Shown here piece by piece: positions 1 to 12,515 of a stretch of DNA of 64,000 nucleotides. The stretch lies in the NCBI GenBank assembly GCA_016946835.1, contig JACVTC010000151.1, forward strand, positions 229,001 to 293,000, read 5' to 3'. The translations under genes were made by a program, and so were the position numbers. This DNA comes from Neocallimastix lanati (nom. inval.). Its lineage: Eukaryota > Neocallimastigomycota > Neocallimastigomycetes > Neocallimastigales > Neocallimastigaceae. Numbering within the stretch: position 1 is the first letter of the stretch; each line of letters begins with the position of its first letter. Below the pieces are notes generated by a model. That model made no database searches and had not been told where the DNA came from. It saw only the letters and a program-made list of their open reading frames with translations.

Positions 1-1559
1 TTTACAATTTGTTTTGTTTATTTTATCTTGAAATGATTCAATTATATATTTATCTATCGTAACGGGATTTTCATTTTCATTATTTTGGTAATTATTCGAA
101 ATATTATTTTTATTCATACTTGCTATTTCATTTTTATGTATATTATTATTCATACTTGTTATTTCATTATTTCGTATGTTACTATTCATTCCTAAATTCT
201 TATAGTTACTGTTATATTATATTCATTGCTATCATAAATACCATTAATAAAATAATTATTTAAATTATAATTAATATTATTTTCTTTTTGAAAAATGTTT
301 GTGTTTTCTGTTTTATTCGGTGTGTTATTATTTTTAAATTTGTTGTTTTCACCACTGTAATTATAATAATTTGTATCATAATTGAATTTTCTTGTATCAC
401 CTATAGTTTTAAATTCTAAATATTAATAATCATTATTATTATTTTCTTCTTCTTCTGAAGTGGTGCTTATCTCACATAAATTTATTTCTTTGATACTATT
501 TTCAGGTTCAATTATATTTATTTATTTTATTTTAACTACACTACTATCTGAATCACTGTCGTAACATAATTCAATGTCATTTATTTCATCAACTGAAATA
601 TTTAATTTTTGGAATTGTTCTGCTATGTGTTTAATATTGTTATAAGGATTCTTAGGGTTATAGGGGCAGTTGTAAACTAAATGGTTTTCACTATCACATA
701 AATAACAACGCTTTTTCTTATTATTTATACTTCTTTTATTACTGTTTCTCTTGCGAATATAGTCTTCATTACAACTTTCGAAATTATTGCTTTCGTCTTT
801 ATTTTAATTCTTATTTTTTCCTTTAGATATTTGTGATATTTCTTCTTTTTCTTTATTTTTTCCTGGGATAAAGATTCTACGATTTCTAATTTGCTTCTTC
901 ATATCTTCTAATATTTCATCGACGTCTTCTGAGATACTGTATCTTATTTCCAAGAAGTTTAATTGTTTCTCTGGTAGTCATTTAAACAAGTAGTTTAATT
1001 TTTTTCTATTGTTAAGTTTATTATTTAATTTTCCTAACTTTTGCGTGATTTCTAAAAATTCTTCGATGTATTCTAAAGTTTCTTTATCACTTTCGGCCCT
1101 CATATTTTCTAATCTTCTATAGAATTTTGGTATTTCATTGAATTCTTCTTGGTGATATTTCTTCTTGAGTACTTTCAATATTAAATATGCTGAATTTTTT
1201 TCTTCTTGAGTACTTTCAATATTAAATATGCTGAATTTTTTCTTCTTCTTTACTTCTAATAAAGGATTTTATTTTCGCATCAACAGATTTTCTTAAAATG
1301 CTCAAAACTTTGAAGTTGTTCATTTTATGTTCCTTAATTTTGTTTTCACCTTCTTCATAAGATATCATTTTCTTTCTTATCTTTGGTTGTATATTTCTTT
1401 TCTACTTATTTTACTATATCATCTATGTTTTTGTCTACATACTCATTTAATCCAGAGCCTTGGAGTTCGAGGATAAAGTCTTCATACCATTCATCGTAGT
1501 TGTCTTCTGTTAGGACATATTCCACCCTATTAAGAGCTATTCTAGTTGTTCCAGTCATT
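1..1559 (-). pseudogene. Ty1/copia-type Gag relic (element G), partial
   Basis: Nucleocapsid/capsid gene of a copia-like LTR retrotransposon, read leftwards and leaving the window at base 1. The start ATG (complement of 1557-1559) opens a peptide beginning MTGTTRIALNRVEYVLTEDN, like the N-terminus of copia Gag proteins. A CCHC zinc knuckle (C-Y-L-C ... H ... C, CX2CX4HX4C) is encoded at about 672-712. An Asn-rich tail with repeated 'NNEITSMN'-like peptides lies at 1-200. The frame is broken: TAA after about 50 codons, at least one frameshift near 1360, and a 41-bp tandem duplication at 1160-1241. The pol region would lie left of the window. Identity as Gag is well supported by the knuckle and the upstream LTR/PBS. 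It is not functional. Confidence 0.75.
1160..1241. repeat. 41-bp tandem duplication inside gag G
   Basis: Two adjacent 41-bp copies (1160-1200, 1201-1241), each beginning tcttcttgagtactttcaat. Because 41 is not a multiple of 3, the duplication alone shifts the Gag frame. Confidence 0.95.
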
Positions 1560-1752
1560 TTATAAATGTATTAATATATTGCTAATATTATTTAATGAAT
1601 TTGTTTATTAATTACAAATTGCTAATTACTATTTCTAAATACTAATTACTAAATTATATAAGAAACATTCAAATACTAATTTCCTAATTCTAACGTGTTT
1701 CTTATTTACTTATGTGTATATTCAAGTGTCGTTAATCTTAAATATCCTAATT

Positions 1753-2118
1753 ATACTAAGTTGCTAAATTACTAAATTACTAAATTACTAAATTACTAAA
1801 TTACTAAATTATTAAATTACTAAATTACTAAATTACTAAATTACTAAATTATTAAATTACTAAATTACTAAATTACTAAATTACTAAATTACTAAATTAC
1901 TAAATTATTAAATTACTAAATTACTAAATTACTAAATTACTAAATTACTAAATTATTAAATTACTAAATTACTAAATTATTAAATTACTAAATTACTAAA
2001 TTATTAAATTACTAAATTACTAAATTATTAAATTACTAAATTATTAAATTACTAAATTACTAAATTATTAAATTACTAAATTACTAAATTACTAAATTAC
2101 TAAATTACTAAATTACTA
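1753..2118. repeat. 8-bp minisatellite (aaattact)n in the leader of element G
   Basis: About 45 tandem copies of aaattact with interspersed aaattatt variants, between the primer-binding site and the Gag start of element G, so in its 5' untranslated leader. Variant units recur in blocks, suggesting expansion by slippage or unequal exchange. Confidence 0.95.
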
Positions 2119-2218
2119 ATTGCTAAATTGACAAATTACTAAGTTAATAAGTTACTAAGTTAATAAATTTCCTAATTAACTAAGTATTCTAAATTTCTAC
2201 ACAATCTTATCGAGTCGA

Positions 2219-2233
2219 ATGAGACTCTTAATC
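2219..2233 (-). promoter_or_regulatory. Primer-binding site of element G (tRNA-Lys-CUU half-tRNA type)
   Basis: On the minus strand GATTAAGAGTCTCAT starts immediately after the LTR end. It is complementary to the anticodon arm of tRNA-Lys(CUU) (ATGAGACTCTTAATC, loop CTCTTAA). The same motif follows the LTRs of elements A and E. Confidence 0.75.
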
Positions 2234-2588
2234 TGTTAAAAATCTCAATATTTGTTTATTTATTAACTTTATTTATTTGAAGCAAAAGGCTTATTTTTTA
2301 AGAATACATAATTTAATGCTATTTATACATACAAAATACATTTGATGGATCATACATATTTTAATACATTAAATACATGTTTTAATATTAACTATATAAA
2401 AGAGGCTTATAAAAATAAAAATTTTTAAAACTATATTCATAAACTATATAAAGTATATATTAATATAATATATCATATTTATTTATAATAAACTATTTAA
2501 TATTTAAAATTATAATAAAAGTTGTAATAAAATAAAAATATTAATTAAAATGTTAAATTTATAAACTAAAAATACTAATTTTCTAACA
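2234..2588 (-). repeat. 5' LTR of copia element G
   Basis: Bounded by TGTTA...TAACA inverted ends (2234 tgttaaaaatctc; 2588 ttttctaaca). It abuts the primer-binding site and lies upstream of the Gag relic on the same strand. AT-rich throughout. Confidence 0.7.
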
Positions 2589-2664
2589 TTTAGAGAAGAC
2601 CCTTGGTTAATTGGGTTTTATAAATTAAAATATATTAATAAAGGTTAATTAAATATAAGGATAC

Positions 2665-2736
2665 TGTTAAAATATTCACATTTTATTTTATATTTTTATA
2701 TTATTAATATTATACTTTTATATTCTTATATTATTA
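2665..2736 (+). repeat. Truncated 5' LTR of copia element B
   Basis: The first about 72 bp of an LTR starting TGTTAAAATATTC, nearly identical to the LTR start at 26563. The rest of the LTR, the PBS and gag are deleted: the sequence passes straight into the protease coding region. Confidence 0.75.
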
Positions 2737-3812
2737 AACCTTATTGGTAACAATAAATTAGTAAAACCTCATGATAGTCCACTTCCACCTATGATTCAAA
2801 ACATAATTACAAACGACATAAATAGAAAAACTATATATGAATTCATTAACAATCATAAATGTCATCCAGATTATAATAATGGTTATGTAATATCCATAGA
2901 TTCTGGAGCATCTTTAAATATCACGGAATCACTTAAAAATCTATGTAATGTTAGAGATTATCATACTAATATGATACTACCAACAAATGAATAAGAAATA
3001 GTACGAGTTTCAAAAATTGGAGATCTTACGGGATACATCAATAATATTTACTTCATAATAAAAAACGTTTTATATTCAGAAGATATTAATGAAAATAAAA
3101 CATTAATATCATTTAACGATCTTAAAAGACAATACTTCGCTGATGTTATCATTATTGATAACAATGCACACTTTAGCAAAATTAAATGGTCAACTTTTAT
3201 GTATAGAAAAAGAAAACTCAATTAAAATTTGTAATATTTACGTTAATAGTAAACAAGGAAATTATAAAACAACATACAGTTTACAAAGTAACAATCTAGA
3301 CCAATACTCCTTAAGTATATGGCATAAAAGACTGTGCCATTTCTATAATAATAATCTTATTAAATACTTAAATGGCCATACTATTAACAAAACTCTCTGT
3401 ATTGGCTGTAAAATTTCAAAGCTGAAGAAAGAACCTTTCAGAAAAACCTTAAATGCAAGAAGCCCAAGGCCATTGGAACTAATTCATTCGGATATTATTG
3501 GACCTCTTAAAGAATCAAGGAATAATTTCAAATACATTTTAACTTTCCTTGACGACTTCACAAGAAAAAGTTGGATATATCTACTGAAAAGAAAATCGGA
3601 AGTACCAGAAATTTTTGAAAATTTCATACGTATGGTAACAAACGAATCAAATTTAACAATAACCAAAATACAAAGTGACAATGGAAAGGAATATACTTCA
3701 AGGAAATTCATAGATATCTGTAACAAAGCAGGTATACAAAGAAATCTTATAGTTCCAAGAAACCCACAAAGCAACGAAAGAGCTGAAAGATTAAATGGAA
3801 CAATAATAAATG

Positions 3813-4875
3813 TGTAAAAATAAGAAAAATAAAATTAAAATAAAAGTTGGAATTACTTTTATTAAAATTAGTAATTTCACAATTAGAAAATAATAAATAA
3901 GAAATTATAATAAATTAAAACTTTAAAATAAAATATTCGTTTAAAAACGAATATATTAAATTAATGAAATAAATAAAGTTAATAAAAAAATGGGCTTTAA
4001 CTTTAAAAGTCCATAACTCCCCAAATCGCCGCGATGGAGGGTTAGCGAAGAGAAAAATAATTTCGTCATCATACGAGGTCTCAAAGCCTTCTAGATGTCG
4101 AGATATTTACATTTAAAGTTTAAGGGTGTTAATTAAAATTAACTAGAATTTTTTATAATTATTTTTATTATAATTTAATTATTAAAATATAAATAACATA
4201 TATCAAATATAAAATATACCCTTATTAGATTAGGAAATTAATTACAAAATAATTAATATTTTAATTTTTTAATTATCTAGATAATATTAAAGAAAACTTA
4301 AAATAAAATAAATAAGGGATCCAATTTATTATTAAATAATTAAAATAAAAATTTATTTAGATTAGGAATTAATAATAGAAATAAAGTGTAAAAATTTTAT
4401 AAGCCATGTAAACATAGTTTAGGAAAAATATAATTAGTTTAGTTTTTATTTTAAATTAATCTTTGAAAAAGATTATTGACAAATTATCTCTGACAATTTA
4501 TCTTTAATTGAAAATTTTATTATAGAAATTATAATTAAGACTTTCTATTTTATAAAAATTATATTGAACTTTTTATTATTAAACTTTTATATTAATAAAT
4601 AATAAATAAAATTAATTTAATTTTAAAAAACCAAAGTTTCTTTATTTTACATTAATTACGTGTTACCAAATAAAATTTATATGAATTATTTATTCGGATT
4701 ATATTCTAATTAAATAATCTATTGATTCATAAAATAATTATCTTGTTTTAATAATAAAAGAACCCTAACCAAATAACAAATAAAATACAGAGTAAAAATT
4801 TTCTAACCTAGTTATTCTAATCTTTAGTCTGTGTAACCTTGTATACGTATCCCAATCAGATTAAGTCTCTTTACA
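3813..4875. mobile_element. Solo LTR (1063 bp) inserted in integrase of element B
   Basis: TG...CA element with TGTAAA/TTTACA ends and a perfect 5-bp target duplication aaatg (3808-3812 and 4876-4880). It contains a comparatively GC-rich patch at about 4015-4105. No coding capacity. The long single LTR with an intact TSD implies LTR-LTR recombination of a former full element. Confidence 0.9.
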
Positions 4876-5549
4876 AAATGCTACAAAAGCATTATTAAAT
4901 CAAGCAAAGTTAAGCTACCATTTCTGGGAAGACGCTGTAAGAACCGCAGTAAAAATATACAACATGACTCCAAGAACTGCAATAAAATTTAAAATTCCTG
5001 ATGAATTATACTACCATAAAGAAGTGAATATTGACAATCTTCGTGTTTTCGGATGCAAAGCGTGCGATTATATAGATGCTTCTCTTAAAAATTCAAAATT
5101 TGATAATAACACATTACCTGGAATTTTCTTAGGGTATGATGAACATTCTCCAGGATATGTTATTTTTGGAACTAATGATTACAAAACTCATATTGTTCGT
5201 GATGCTGTATTCGAAGAAGATATCCCTGGAAACTTTAATTTCAATAACAAAACAAATTATAATGAAAATTACACACCTGAAGAACTTAACACAAAAGAAG
5301 ATGAAGACGAAGATTTAAAAAATGAATTAAATGAAAATAATTCAAATGTTCATCAGCAAAGCAACAACAATCAAAATGTACTTTTAATTCAACAAAATTT
5401 CAATAATAATACTTCAAATTTCAACAACAGTAACTATACAAGTGAAGATTCTCATGAGTATTCTCAAAACAATGATAATAATAACTCATCAAATAATAAT
5501 AAAATTTACAACGACACTTATGAATCAAATATTTCTAACAATAATTCAA

Positions 5550-5760
5550 ATAATATTTTAGATAATAACTCAAACAATATTTCAAATAATAACTCAAATA
5601 ATATTTCAAATAATATTTCAAATAATAACTCAAATAATATTTCAAATAATAACTCAAACAATATTTCAAATAATAACTCAAATAATATTTCAAATAATAA
5701 CTCAAATAATATTTCAAATAGTAACTCAAACAATATTTCATATAAGAATTCAAATAATTC
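5550..5760 (+). repeat. Tandem Asn/Ser codon repeat in element B linker
   Basis: Repeats of aataataactcaaataatatttcaaat encode N-N-N-S-N-N-I-S units. The opposite-strand open frames here are by-products of this repeat. Confidence 0.9.
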
Positions 5761-6348
5761 AACAATTAAATCAAATATCTCAAATCACAATTTAACGAAT
5801 AATTTAAATAAAATAAAATATATATTTAACAGTGACTCAAATATTGTCAATAAAATGAAATCAGATATTAAGCAATATAATTTAAAGCATAATGGTATCA
5901 TTAGTGATTACAAAAATAATAAATTTAATGATAATAAAATTGTTAATAAACAATTAAAACAGGCAACAAAAAATTTAAAAGATTTTATTAAAAATGATGA
6001 AGAACTTTTATCAGAAATTTACAAAAATATAAAATCAAATATATTTTCAAATAATGATAATAACTCCTCAAAAAATAATACAAATAATAATTTAAAATCA
6101 ATAAATACCTCTAATATTCAAATTAATTATCAAAATAATTCAAAGAATGTATCTAATGCACCACAGTTAAATAAAAATAATAAACAGATAATTATTGAAT
6201 TTCAAGCCATAAATTCAAATAATTCATATACACCTTAAAACATTAATCAAAATAGGAAAATTAAAAATCAAGCCACAATTAATACCTCAAAATTTTTGAA
6301 AAAAGAAGAGAATGAGACGACAACCCGCAGATCAGATCCGGTATCGTC

Positions 6349-6464
6349 GGTATCGTTGTGCAGTCGCCTCACAGCTCGACCAGCGAGCCATCTTGGGAAA
6401 CCCCCGCGAGAGAAATGATACGTTACTCATAGAATAATAGAAAATAATTGTAAAAAAATAGAAA
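6349..6464. repeat. GC-richer dispersed repeat R1
   Basis: Shares the 'cggtatcgttgt.cagtcgcctcacagctc' block and 'cgttactcatagaataatagaaaataat' with R2 at 7161. R1 carries 25 extra bases (ccatcttgggaaacccccg...) flanked by gcgag direct repeats, so R2 looks like a microhomology deletion of R1. Probably part of another LTR element's leader; family unknown. Confidence 0.7.
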
Positions 6465-7094
6465 TGTTGAAATTATAACTGAATTGAAATCTCAATTTCA
6501 GTTATTCATATTTCAATATACATTTAATTAATAATTAATATAAATTCTTATTTAATATTTAAAGAATTATCTTAGGCCTAATAATTCTGAGAATATTAAT
6601 AATTTCAATTATTTACATATGACGTCACATGTATTTATTTATATTATGTTTATATATAAGTTTACATCATATATATTAACTACTATTTTTAATTATTCAA
6701 ATTAATTATACAAATTAAATTTATTTAATTATATTAAATATTTTAAACATATCGATATTGTTATTATTTTAATATTTTATTAATATTCATTTTACTATAT
6801 TATTAATATCTTATAATTAAATACTATTATTATGTAACTTACAAAGTATAAAAGAAAGATGTAAAAATCTATCTTTTATGTTCTTTGTAAGGTTATTGTG
6901 TTACAATAATTATATACTAATAATTCAACTTTTATTAAATAAATAAATATTTTATAAATCTTCAAATAAATTATTGTTTAAATTATTCATTAAATATTAA
7001 GTGTTTAAATAAATTAATTATATAACTTATTTTATTTTAATTATTATTTTATTATTAATTAATTATTGTTGGATTATTAATATATAATTCAACA
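6465..7094. mobile_element. Probable solo LTR (family F) with CRE palindrome
   Basis: Starts TGTTGAA and ends TTCAACA. It begins exactly where R1 and R2 stop matching, as expected for an insertion. Contains TGACGTCA at about 6622. Flanking 5-mers do not match, so the TSD is lost or the right edge is wrong. A related fragment occurs at 27780-27910. Confidence 0.5.
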
Positions 7095-7160
7095 TATTAA
7101 TCTAGTAACGTTAGTAATTATAAAGCTTTTTTATATCTTAATTTTAAGATACGGTAAGAA

Positions 7161-7256
7161 CGGTATCGTTGTACAGTCGCCTCACAGCTCTACCAGCGAG
7201 AAATGAAACGTTACTCATAGAATAATAGAAAATAATGTAAAAAAAAAATAGAAAAT
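7161..7256. repeat. GC-richer dispersed repeat R2
   Basis: Second copy of R1 with a 25-bp deletion between gcgag direct repeats, plus point differences (tgcag/tacag, cgacc/ctacc, gatac/gaaac). Confidence 0.7.
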
Positions 7257-7713
7257 AACAATATTAATATGTGGATTAGTGATAAAGAATATTTTAATAT
7301 AATTAAATAATAATTAACTACCAATAGGAATTGAGAAAACTTAGTATAAAAAGGTCAATTAATAAATAATTAGAAAGGGGAATTCTTAGAGAAAAAGAAT
7401 TACTCAATAGTTAAAATAAAAGATTTATACTTTACAATTAAGATTAGAAAATAGAGAGAGAAATTTTATAATAAATAATAAATATAGAAAATAGATTTTA
7501 GAGATAAATTAATAAAATTATTAATTTGAAATATAAAAGCAGAGAAAATAATAAAATACTAAAATATTAAATAATATTATTATCTTTGTTTAAATTATTT
7601 TTTTATTTGAGTGTTATTTAATTCTTATTATTAGAATATATTATTTTATATTAAGAAAACTTGTCTGTTCCGACCCTAAAGTGACTTTTTTTATAAGTTG
7701 CGTATCAGAAATG

Positions 7714-8167
7714 TGTAAGAAATTACTTATAAAATTAATTATAAATAATTTCTTAACTACAAATTAACATTAATTATTACTAATTAACATTAATTTGCGA
7801 AAACAAAATTAAATATAATTAAATAAATATAAAATAATATAAATAAATAATTATACTTAACTTAAATATAAGATAGATTTTATTATAGAAAGTTTATAAT
7901 AAACAATAACACTAAAATTTCATGAACACTTTATTTACAAAATCCATAAATACTTTTTATTAAATAAATTATTTTATTAATTATTATTTATTATAAAAAT
8001 TCTAAAATAATAACTCTTTATTTGTCGAAGAGAACTCAAGAGAGTCAAATATATATAAATTAATAATTAAATATTATTGGTTAAAATAAATACAATAATT
8101 TAATGTATTAATGTATTAAATAAGAAATATGGATAAATTTATAATAAATTTATCTAAATTTCTTACA
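7714..8167. mobile_element. Solo LTR (family H, 454 bp)
   Basis: TGTAAGAAAT...ATTTCTTACA ends, perfect 5-bp TSD aaatg (7709-7713, 8168-8172). A second copy is at 24175. No coding sequence. Confidence 0.9.
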
Positions 8168-8512
8168 AAATGATACGGAACAATCTAATATTGCTTTTAT
8201 TATTAAATTTATTATTTTATATTTGTTTTTATTTCTTTTTATTATATTATTTTTATTTTATATCCTTATTTTTATTTTATATTTTTATTTGCATTTTATA
8301 TTTTTATTTGTATTTTTATTTTAATTTTTAATATTTTTATATATTATTTTATTATTTTTTATACATTATTTTATTTTAATTAATTAAAAAATTATTTGAA
8401 CCAATTAAAAAACTTCATTAAATTCTATAAATAACTTGTAAAATCAAAAAATATTAAAAACTCTCTCAAATTTTAAATATTAAATTCTAGAATAAAATAA
8501 GGTAAAATAAAT

Positions 8513-8768
8513 TATTAGAAAATACACATTATTATAATATTATTAAGAACGTCGGATCTTAAAAATATTACATTATTAATTATTTATATTATACATTTTA
8601 TAATAATTTCACATATATACATATGATATATATTACATGATATAATACGCCACTATTACATATACATATATTTTATATTTATGTTTCTTATATTTATTTT
8701 ATGATTTACTATATTTATTTATTAATTATATTGAATATATATTAAATATATTAAACTTATTTCTAACA
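8513..8768 (-). repeat. 3' LTR of copia element A
   Basis: 256-bp LTR with TGTTAGAA (minus-strand start) and TTCTAATA end, preceded on the minus strand by the purine tract at 8769-8776. Differs from the 5' LTR at one visible position. Confidence 0.93.
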
Positions 8769-8780
8769 CTCCCCGTAAGT

Positions 8781-11404
8781 TTAATATACTTTATTTAATA
8801 AGGCATCTTTAAATTTATTAGTTAAAGTTCCGTTTAAGTATTTTGTTAGTCCATCAGCTAAATTATATTGGGATTTTATATATTTTAAATCTATTTCATT
8901 TTCTTTTATTAATTCTCTTATTTTATGATATTTTAAATTAATATGTCTTGATTTAGGATTTATAGTTTCATTTTTACTATTATAAATCGCTGCTTTATTA
9001 TCTACATTTATAGTAATACATCCAACATTAATATTTAATTCATTTAAGAAATGTTTTACCCACATACATGTTAGAGCACATTCGTTTAAGCTATAGTATT
9101 CACTTTCAGCAGTTGATACAGCTATACATTTTTGTAATTTCGAATACCACGTAATTGGAGCAGTACCCATTAAAATAATAAATCCAGTTGTTGATCTTTT
9201 TGTTTCTTCATCTCCTCCTAAATCAGCATCAACATAAACATTTAAATTTATATTGTTAGTAAATTTAATTCCATAATATTTAGTACCTTTTAAATATCTG
9301 AATATTCTTATCACGTTAATCCAATCCTCATAAGTAGGATTTTTGTTTTTTCTGGATGCTTTACTAGTTGCAAATAATATATCTGGTCTAGTTCCAATAG
9401 CCAGATATAATAAGCATCCAACTGCTTTCATATATAATTTCTGATTAAATTTTTTATTTCTTAATTCTTCATTTTTAATAAACATCATATTTGATGTTTC
9501 ATTATATTTATCTATATTAAATTCATTTAATATTTTATCTACATATTGTGATTGATGTAATAAATAACCATCATCACATTTTATAAATTTTATTCCAATT
9601 ATGAAATCAACTAAACCTATATCACTTAATTCAAATTTATTTTTAATTTCTTCTTTAATTATATTTATAGTTTTTCATCTACCGGCTATTAATATATCAT
9701 CAACATATATTGCCAAAATACATATAACATTATTATTATTATCTTTTTTAACATATACGCATGGTTCACTTTTACATCTTATGAAACCTAATTCTATTAA
9801 TGTATCATTAATTTTAAAATTCCACATCCTACCTGCTTGTTTTAATCCGTAAATAGCCTTGTTCAACTTCCAGTATCCCTTCTTGAAATTTTCATCACCC
9901 TCTGGGATTTCCATATATAGTTCTTCTTTGAGTTCAGCATTTAAATATGCTGCCTTTATGTCTAGTTGGTAAATATTAAAATTATAATGAACTGCTAAAG
10001 CAGTTATGATCCTCAAAGAGTCTTGTTTTAAAGTAGGGGAAAAGGTTTCTATATAATCTATACCTAAAATTTGTGAGAAACCTCTTGCTACTAATCTTGC
10101 TTTATACTTCACAATCTCACCTTTATCATTTCTTTTATATGTAAATACCCATCTACAGGATATTACATTTTTATCCTTAGGAATATTATAAACGAAAGTA
10201 TAAACATTTTTATTTTTCATATTTTCTAATTCTACACTTACAGCTTTAAGCCAATTATCCTCATCAGGTCTCTCAAATATATCGTCAAAATCTAAAGGTG
10301 GTTCTAGTTCCTCCAAATTAAATGATACTAAATTAATATTTGATAAGTATTTAATTTTCTTATTAATATCTTCATATTCTTCATTATACTTTCTTTTATT
10401 ATTTTCATTTTGTTCATGAACATCTTTAGTAATATTTAAAATATTGTTTATTTTATGATCATTTTTATAATTAACTTGTTTGTTTACATTATTTTGTTTA
10501 TTTAAATTTAAATTATTTTTATTGTTTGAATTTAAATTTATATGTCTATTTATGATTTCATTTTCAATATTTAAATTTGAGTTCTTACTTACGTCTCCGA
10601 GAATTTCATTATTATTATTAAAATTATTATTATTTAAATTTAAATCCTTACTTACTATTTTTTCATTTGAATTATAATTTGTTTTGTTTACATTTTTAAT
10701 TGTTAAATTTTTATTTTCTTTATTTAAATTTAAATTATTATTTCCCATTAGGTTTTCAATATCAAAAGAATTATCTTTAATTTTGGAATCATTATTATTT
10801 TCGTTATTCATTATTTTTCTTTGGTTAATTTTAGAGTTTAGTTCTGTTTCTGAATTTTGTTCATTTTGCTCATTATAAAATTGATCATTTTTTGAATTTA
10901 AATATTGATAATTCAAATTGTTGTTTTTAATATTTAAATTATTATTATTTAAATTTTCATTATTTAAATTAATTTTATAATTATTATTTAAATTTTTATA
11001 ATTTTGATTTAATAAATTATTATTATTAATATTATTTAAATTTTGGGCATTTTCAAAATTTACATTTAAATTATTTAAATGGCCTCTTTGAAAATTTAAA
11101 TTAGGATAATTTAAAACAGGAGAAGAAAAATTTTGTTTTAAATTATTATAATTATAATATGGCATATAATAATTTGGTATATCATAATTATATTGTCCAT
11201 AATGATTTTGGGGTAAATTATTTGATAAATAATTTCCATATATGGAAGGATCATAATAATTTAAATTATTATGTTCATATAGCAAATTATTTATATTATT
11301 TAAATTATTATTAATTAGATTATTATTAATATTATTATTATTATTATTATTGTTGTTATTATTAATGTTATTATTATTATTATTATTATTATTGTTATTA
11401 TTAA

Positions 11405-11441
<37 letters not shown>

Positions 11442-11735
11442 ATTACTATCGGAACTCAAATAAATATCATAATCATTTTCAATATCACTATTATTATCTC
11501 CCCCGTTTTCATAATATGGAGTAAAATTTATAAAATCAGGAATAGAGGAAGGGGAGTTACAATTATCAGGATTATCTTCAAAGAAGATAACAGAACGAGA
11601 AAGTATGACTTTATTATTAGTAATATCATAAATTTTATATGCCGAAGGGTTTAGATCATATCCGAGAAAAATACCAGGAAGAGCAGAATTAGAAAGTTTC
11701 TTTCTAAATTGCTTTGGGACATAAAAGAAAACTTG
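8781..11735 (-). pseudogene. Copia element A: integrase tail, Asn-rich linker, RT and RNase H
   Basis: C-terminal half of the copia polyprotein. It begins in the integrase tail (QVFFYVPKQF, GIFLGYDLNPSAYK), then a long Asn-rich linker (about 10330-11500), then reverse transcriptase (SCRWVFTYKRNDKG, QLDIKAAYLN, catalytic YVDDILIAG at about 9680-9715), then the connection and RNase H domains (VDADLGGDEETKRSTTG, STAESEYYSLNECAL) ending at 8781. One in-frame TGA at 9675-9677 follows the YVDD motif, and the same frame continues through RNase H. The methionine-led sequence right of 11740 is gypsy LTR, not part of this protein. Few mutations suggest recent activity before disruption. Confidence 0.88.
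11350..11445 (-). repeat. Poly-Asn codon repeat
   Basis: Runs of att/att (minus aat) triplets encode uninterrupted Asn stretches in the element A linker. Replication-slippage-prone sequence kept in frame. Confidence 0.9.
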
Positions 11736-11740
11736 ACAAC

Positions 11741-12248
11741 TGTAACGAGAATTCGGGGCGTAACCCAAAATAATTAACACCACTAGGTTTGTATAAAAAA
11801 TAAATAATAAGTAAATAGTTTTTTAATAAAAAAGAATTTATTATTTTTTTTTTAAAAGTTTAAATTTATTTTTATTTTTTTATTTTTTTTTTTTTTTATT
11901 AATTAAAAATTTGTAATTAAATTACTTATTAAATAATTAATAAAAAACACGATTTTTTAAAAAAAATTTTTTGAAGAAAAATTCACTCGTATTTATACAA
12001 AAAATTTTCAAAAGAAATTTTTTATGATGTAATTTTAAACCAATTAAGATAATTTGATAAAACTTTTGATAAAAAAAATTTTTTTTTGATAGGATAAGAA
12101 CTTTTTAAAATAATTTTTGATAAGATAAGAATTTTAAAATAAATTTTTTTTATAAAAAGAAATTATGCGATTTGAACTCGAGAAGTTCAAATCGGTGACT
12201 TAGTTACTAACAACTAAGACAAGTTAATTATTTTTAAGATTTGTTACA
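11741..12248 (-). repeat. 3' LTR of the gypsy element
   Basis: 508 bp. Near the end it carries two hairpins: gatttgaact/agttcaaatc (10-bp stem, about 12170-12195) and cttagtt/aactaag. On the minus strand a purine-rich tract (cgaggaggacca) precedes it. Confidence 0.93.
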
Positions 12249-12515
12249 TGGTCCTCCTCGAGGATTCGGATACCAGACGAATCTAATTCTAAACTAAAAT
12301 TAATTTTTAATATACTAACGAGTGAACTTTTTACATTAAACATACATGAATTAAAAATATTTAATAAATTTAACTATATTAAAAGATAAAATAATTTTTT
12401 TTTTTTTTTTATAAAATAATTTGATATTAATAAAATATTTAAATTCAATTTTGATATAAATAAGAGTTTAGATATAATTAATAAAATAAAATAAAATAAA
12501 ATAGAATATTTTTTG

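Larger units (their letters stand above)
2742..6238 (+). pseudogene. Copia element B, left half: protease, integrase, Asn-rich linker
   Basis: Left part of a Ty1/copia polyprotein. Visible in order: aspartic protease (IDSGASLNI, about 2897-2925), GAG-pre-integrase zinc motif (WHKRLCH...CIGC, about 3320-3405), and integrase core with the D-D-E triad (HSDIIG, QSDNGKEY, NERAERLNG; about 3485-3800). After a solo LTR insertion the integrase C-terminal part resumes at 4881 (FWEDAVRTA, GIFLGYDEHSPGY), followed by a long Asn/Ser-rich linker (about 5330-6238). Defects: TAA at 2992, a frameshift near 3180, and the LTR insertion. Removing the insertion plus one TSD restores the integrase frame. The RT half appears to lie at 24150-26555. 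Confidence 0.85.

Noticed and set aside
1753-2118. CRISPR-like array
   Set aside because: 8-bp units without unique spacers in a eukaryotic LTR-element leader; simple minisatellite.
5518-5765. Two Leu/Tyr-rich minus-strand frames
   Set aside because: Antisense shadows of the Asn/Ser repeat in element B.
11736-11783. N-terminal extension of the element A RT frame
   Set aside because: Those codons come from the gypsy LTR after its insertion, not from element A.
12165-12235. tRNA-like gene in the gypsy LTR
   Set aside because: The hairpins gatttgaact/agttcaaatc and cttagtt/aactaag are suggestive, but stem lengths do not fit a cloverleaf and the sequence is part of a mobile LTR.
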